This document shows, piece after piece, positions 20,093 through 22,857 of a stretch of DNA of 22,857 nt. The position numbers and the translations under genes are program-made. The notes under the pieces were generated by a model. The model searched no databases, had not been told where the DNA came from, and worked only from the letters and a program-made list of their open reading frames with translations. The stretch's first letter is position 1. Every line of letters starts with the position of its first letter. The stretch comes from Actinidia chinensis (Eukaryota > Streptophyta > Magnoliopsida > Ericales > Actinidiaceae). The stretch covers positions 1-22,857 of the forward strand of contig VIGQ01001608.1 of NCBI GenBank assembly GCA_009663005.1. Reading direction: 5' to 3'.

Positions 20093-21230
20093 CGCTCTCA
20101 TTCAGTCACCGAAGTTAGAGGAGAAGCTCTCGGGCGTGTTTTCCTCCTGGAGAACCCTTTTGCTTTGGATATCGAATGGTTTCATTTTCTGCTCGCTTGA
20201 CTGATTCGTTCAGTTCTTGCGTTTTCAATTCAATGGTTCTTTCCCTCTGAATCTAACAGAATCTCTGGTCCACTCGAATTAACGAGTTCTGATTCGTTCT
20301 CTTCCTATACGATCCCATTCTTAGAATCCATCATTTCTTGAATCTGTACCAGGTCCACACGACTCCTTTAAACGCAGAATCAAGAACTTGGTTTTAATTA
20401 GGAGTGAGGTTGGAAGCTTGAATCTAAATTATTTCGAGGTGGTTCGTCTCGCTGGTCATACACGGGGTGAACCGGAAACCCTATTATACGGCAGATCCAA
20501 GCAGAGCAACACAGCGTTTGAGGTGGGTCGTTCTCCCTTGAGGTTCACACCTCTACTCTCTGGTAGTTCTTTGTTGAATCGACCACTCATCCTTGGTTCA
20601 GGCAGTTCCATCCCTTGGATGGGCTCCTCTGATCTATGGGATCCGCGACGTTTCTTGTTCCCACCGTATGACTGCATTTGAAGATTGAGTGGGGTTTTAA
20701 GATCTGTTCTTCATCCTCCGTGGGTGTTTTACATCGATTTGTATGATTGAGGACTCAATCGCAGGCTGAGTTGAAAGTCTGAGGTTGGGTCTCATACATT
20801 GAATCGATTTGAGCCTAAATCTGGCTCCGAAACCCGCGCTCTCAGTCGATTTGTGTGAGACTCTTCGTGGTCTACATCAGTACTTACGCAGATTGGGAAC
20901 AACAGTTTCTCATTGCTGACCTCTGGGTCTCGTTTCTTTGAACTCAAAGGGTTGATTAAATTCCAAATCCATTGAGGATACATTTATTTGGTGGTGTACG
21001 CATTTCTGGACCTGCTATTGTGGAGTACTACTGTAACACTGGGCGTGGTATTGCTGGCAATAACTACTGAGTTGCTGTTTCTGCTGTTCTTATTTGTGCT
21101 GAACCCCAAAGCATCGCAAGTAAGTTCCATCCTTAGCTGTTCTTTTGATCTAAATACAGGTGCTCCGAGTTTCTGTTGCTAATGCCCTAGTTCCTAGATA
21201 CAGCCGTAGCCCTGGTCCTTAGCTCCTATA
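20093..21230 (+). other. LINE B 5' leader (UTR)
   Basis: These 1.14 kb lie between the target junction and the ATG at 21231. Words such as GATTCGTTC, GAATC and CTCTG recur, in the same style as the LINE A leader. GAATCGATTTGAGCCTAAATC (20801-20821) resembles a stretch in LINE A near 403-420. Short open frames exist (for example 20388-20681 and 20988-21182) but show no recognised domain and no counterpart in LINE A. The length and position suggest an internal promoter, which I cannot locate. Confidence 0.7.
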
Positions 21231-22857
21231 ATGGGTAAGGAAAAAATTAGGAAAAAAGGGGGTAATGGTAAACCACCTATGAAGTCGTAGATTTCTTGGC
21301 AGCCCACTGTTTGCCAAGGCTTTGGCTTAAACAGAGGCTATGCCAGTTGGATGGGCCACTGGGACCTCTGGTACCATAAGCACCAACAAAAAAAAAAGTG
21401 TCTGATCCTGCACCGTTAAGGTGAACCCTATAAGTGAGAGTGTACCTGTTCTCCATGCTTCGTTTGGGAGACAAGGAGAATGAAGAGGTGGAAGAGGAGA
21501 GTGAGAATGAGACTGCAGAGGGAGAAAGTGAGAACAAGGCAGGTATGGAAGAGAGTGTGAATGAAATGATAGAGGAAGAAAGTGTAAATGAGGCTGCGGA
21601 GGAAAACAATGTTGTAGCAAAAGTAGAGAACAACCTTATAGAGGCCTTAGAGGAGACTGAGGCATCCTCCCGTACCCTAGGGGAAGAGATTCAAGTAGTA
21701 GTGCTGATGTAGTTAAAAAAGCCATAGGCAAGAGTGCAATACCTGAACAGAAAGTTGAGAACAAAAAGCCCCCTCAAACTAAGAAAACCTGGGTAAGCCT
21801 TTTCTCAGGGAGAAACCAAAGAAGTGAGGGCACTACCCTCCAAAGGGTCCAGGTGGGGAAGGGACCAATCAAGGTCATAGAGGAGGAAGTGGAAATGGCC
21901 GCAAGTAGATGGGAACATACCTTGGTGGGGTATTTCGGTGGTCGTTTCCCTGGGAAGAAAGCCCTGGACAAAATTGTTGCGAGCTGGAAAGTAAGTGTTA
22001 GTGTCCATCACCACTCGAGTGGATGGATTATATTTGAGTTTAGTGAAGAGGGTGCCAAAAATAGGGTGGTCCAGGGTGGTCCATACATGATATTTGGAAG
22101 GCCTCTCCATTTGAAAAACATGCCTAAGTTCTTTGCTTTTGAGGATGAAGTTGTTAGCTGCTTTCCGGTTTGGGTACAGTTACCAAACCTTCCCCTGGCC
22201 CTATGGGGTAATGCATCCTTAGCCAGGATCTGTTCTGGTATGGGAAATCCCATATGTGTGGACGACTATACTGTTAAAAGTGAGAGATTGAACTATGCTA
22301 GGGTGCTTGTTGAGATAGACATGGCAAACAAATTGGAAGATTTCATTGAGCTGGAGTTGCCAGGTGGGAAAATTCTTAGGCAAGATGTTTTCTATGAAAA
22401 CTTGCCAAAGTTTTGCTCAAACTGTAGGGTAATGGGTCACTACACCAGCAATTGTAAAGTGGTAGAAAAGACAAAAGAGAAACAAGCAGCTGAAGTAACC
22501 TCTTCAGGGCAGGCTGAAGTAGTCGAAGATAAAGGTAAAGCTGCTAAGGTAAGCCAAATCGCAGGCCCTTCTGTCCAGGGTACAGATAAGCCGATGCAAC
22601 AGGAACATCCAGTGAACCCAATTGAAGGTCAGGAAACCCAACAGGAATGGAGGACTAAAAAAGGTAGGAAAAATAAAAGTGGTTTGGAGGTGGTCCAAGA
22701 GGAGACAGTTCCTAGCTCCGATCAGGTAGTAGGACAAACAGCTAGGAGCCTCGGAGATCTTCTGAGACAACAAAGCTCAGGTTATAGAACTATGTGCTAT
22801 TGAGAAACCGAGACGAAAGTCCCAAATAGTGCTTCCCGTCCCAGGAGAAACACCCAG
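21231..22857 (+). pseudogene. LINE B ORF1: Gag-like protein (DUF4283 + zinc knuckle), frameshifted, incomplete at window end
   Basis: The start MGKEKIRKKGG (21231) matches the LINE A ORF1 N-terminus, but a TAG follows at 21288-21290. A glutamate-rich segment lies in another frame (21434-21712). A third frame then stays open to 22803 and contains the DUF4283 core (RWEHTLVGYFGGRFP, HHHSSGWIIFEF, GGPYMIFGRP, CFPVWVQLPNLPL) and a CX2CX4HX4C knuckle at 22414-22455 (CSNCRVMGH...C). The product would bind the element RNA. By comparison with LINE A, a tail of a few hundred bases and then ORF2 should follow outside the window. At least two frame changes upstream make this copy defective as written, although its core domain is intact over more than 300 codons. 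Confidence 0.88.

Larger units (their letters stand above)
20072..22857 (+). mobile_element. LINE B: second plant L1-type retrotransposon at the same 18S site (3' part outside window)
   Basis: A second element of the same general type and orientation as LINE A begins at 20072 (or 20093 if the extra target copy is not counted). It has a leader of about 1.1 kb, then ORF1 with DUF4283 and a zinc knuckle, and is cut by the window end. It is clearly a different family from LINE A: ORF1 core identity is about 64% by eye over 190 residues, the leaders align only in short words, and the acidic region differs. Its 5' boundary lies in 18S rDNA at the position where LINE A has its 3' boundary. Confidence 0.93.

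Noticed and set aside
20988..21182. A 64-codon hydrophobic open frame in the LINE B leader
   Set aside because: It has no counterpart in LINE A, no recognised domain, and lies in a leader with many chance frames.
1..22857. The two LINEs as copies of one insertion duplicated by unequal crossing over
   Set aside because: ORF1 core identity is only about 64% by eye and the leaders differ, which excludes recent duplication of one insertion.

Overview
This is nuclear DNA of a flowering plant: one nearly complete 45S ribosomal DNA repeat, read on the minus strand, lying between two non-LTR retrotransposons (LINEs) on the plus strand. The plant assignment rests on three things: an ITS1 core motif of the form GGCRY-N(4-7)-GYGYCAAGGAA (19291-19312, minus), a plant-type Pol I initiation box (9797-9813, minus), and LINE ORF1 proteins of the plant type (DUF4283 plus a CX2CX4HX4C knuckle). 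I cannot name the species.

Layout. Positions 1-6710 hold LINE A: its 5' end lies outside the window, followed by a long 5' leader with a duplicated module, ORF1 (716-2572), ORF2 (2572-5924; APE endonuclease, reverse transcriptase, zf-RVT), a 3' UTR and a 16-nt poly(A). The poly(A) abuts 18S rDNA directly. Positions 6711-8016 are the 5' part of an 18S gene, 8017-9803 the 5' ETS, about 9800 the Pol I promoter, 9880-10200 an AT-rich block, and 10690-15050 a large IGS array built on CTCGGCAATGG / CAGCCATGG words. Then come a transition zone, the 25S gene (15553-18829, with its 3' end not recognisable), ITS2, 5.8S, ITS1 and the 3' part of an 18S gene (19476-20071). LINE B starts at 20072-20092 and runs off the end; only its 5' leader and most of ORF1 are visible.

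The central observation is that LINE A ends, and LINE B begins, at the same point of the 18S gene. The rDNA flanks overlap by about 15 bp (GAAAGAGCTCTCAGT, with small changes), as expected for a target-site duplication. The two LINEs are only about 64% identical in the conserved part of ORF1 (aligned by eye), so they are not copies made by rDNA unequal exchange. This points to a plant L1-type lineage that targets one conserved 18S site, antisense to the rRNA, in neighbouring rDNA units.

Condition. Both LINEs carry frameshifts and stops, and both 18S genes are split. The rRNA genes carry many indels and substitutions, including in universally invariant parts (sarcin-ricin loop, 18S 3' decoding region). 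Either this is a decayed silent rDNA locus or part of the sequence is error-rich assembly. Long open LINE frames and a perfect 112-bp tandem duplication in the IGS argue against uniformly high error, but the question cannot be settled from the window alone. I see no ordinary protein-coding host gene.
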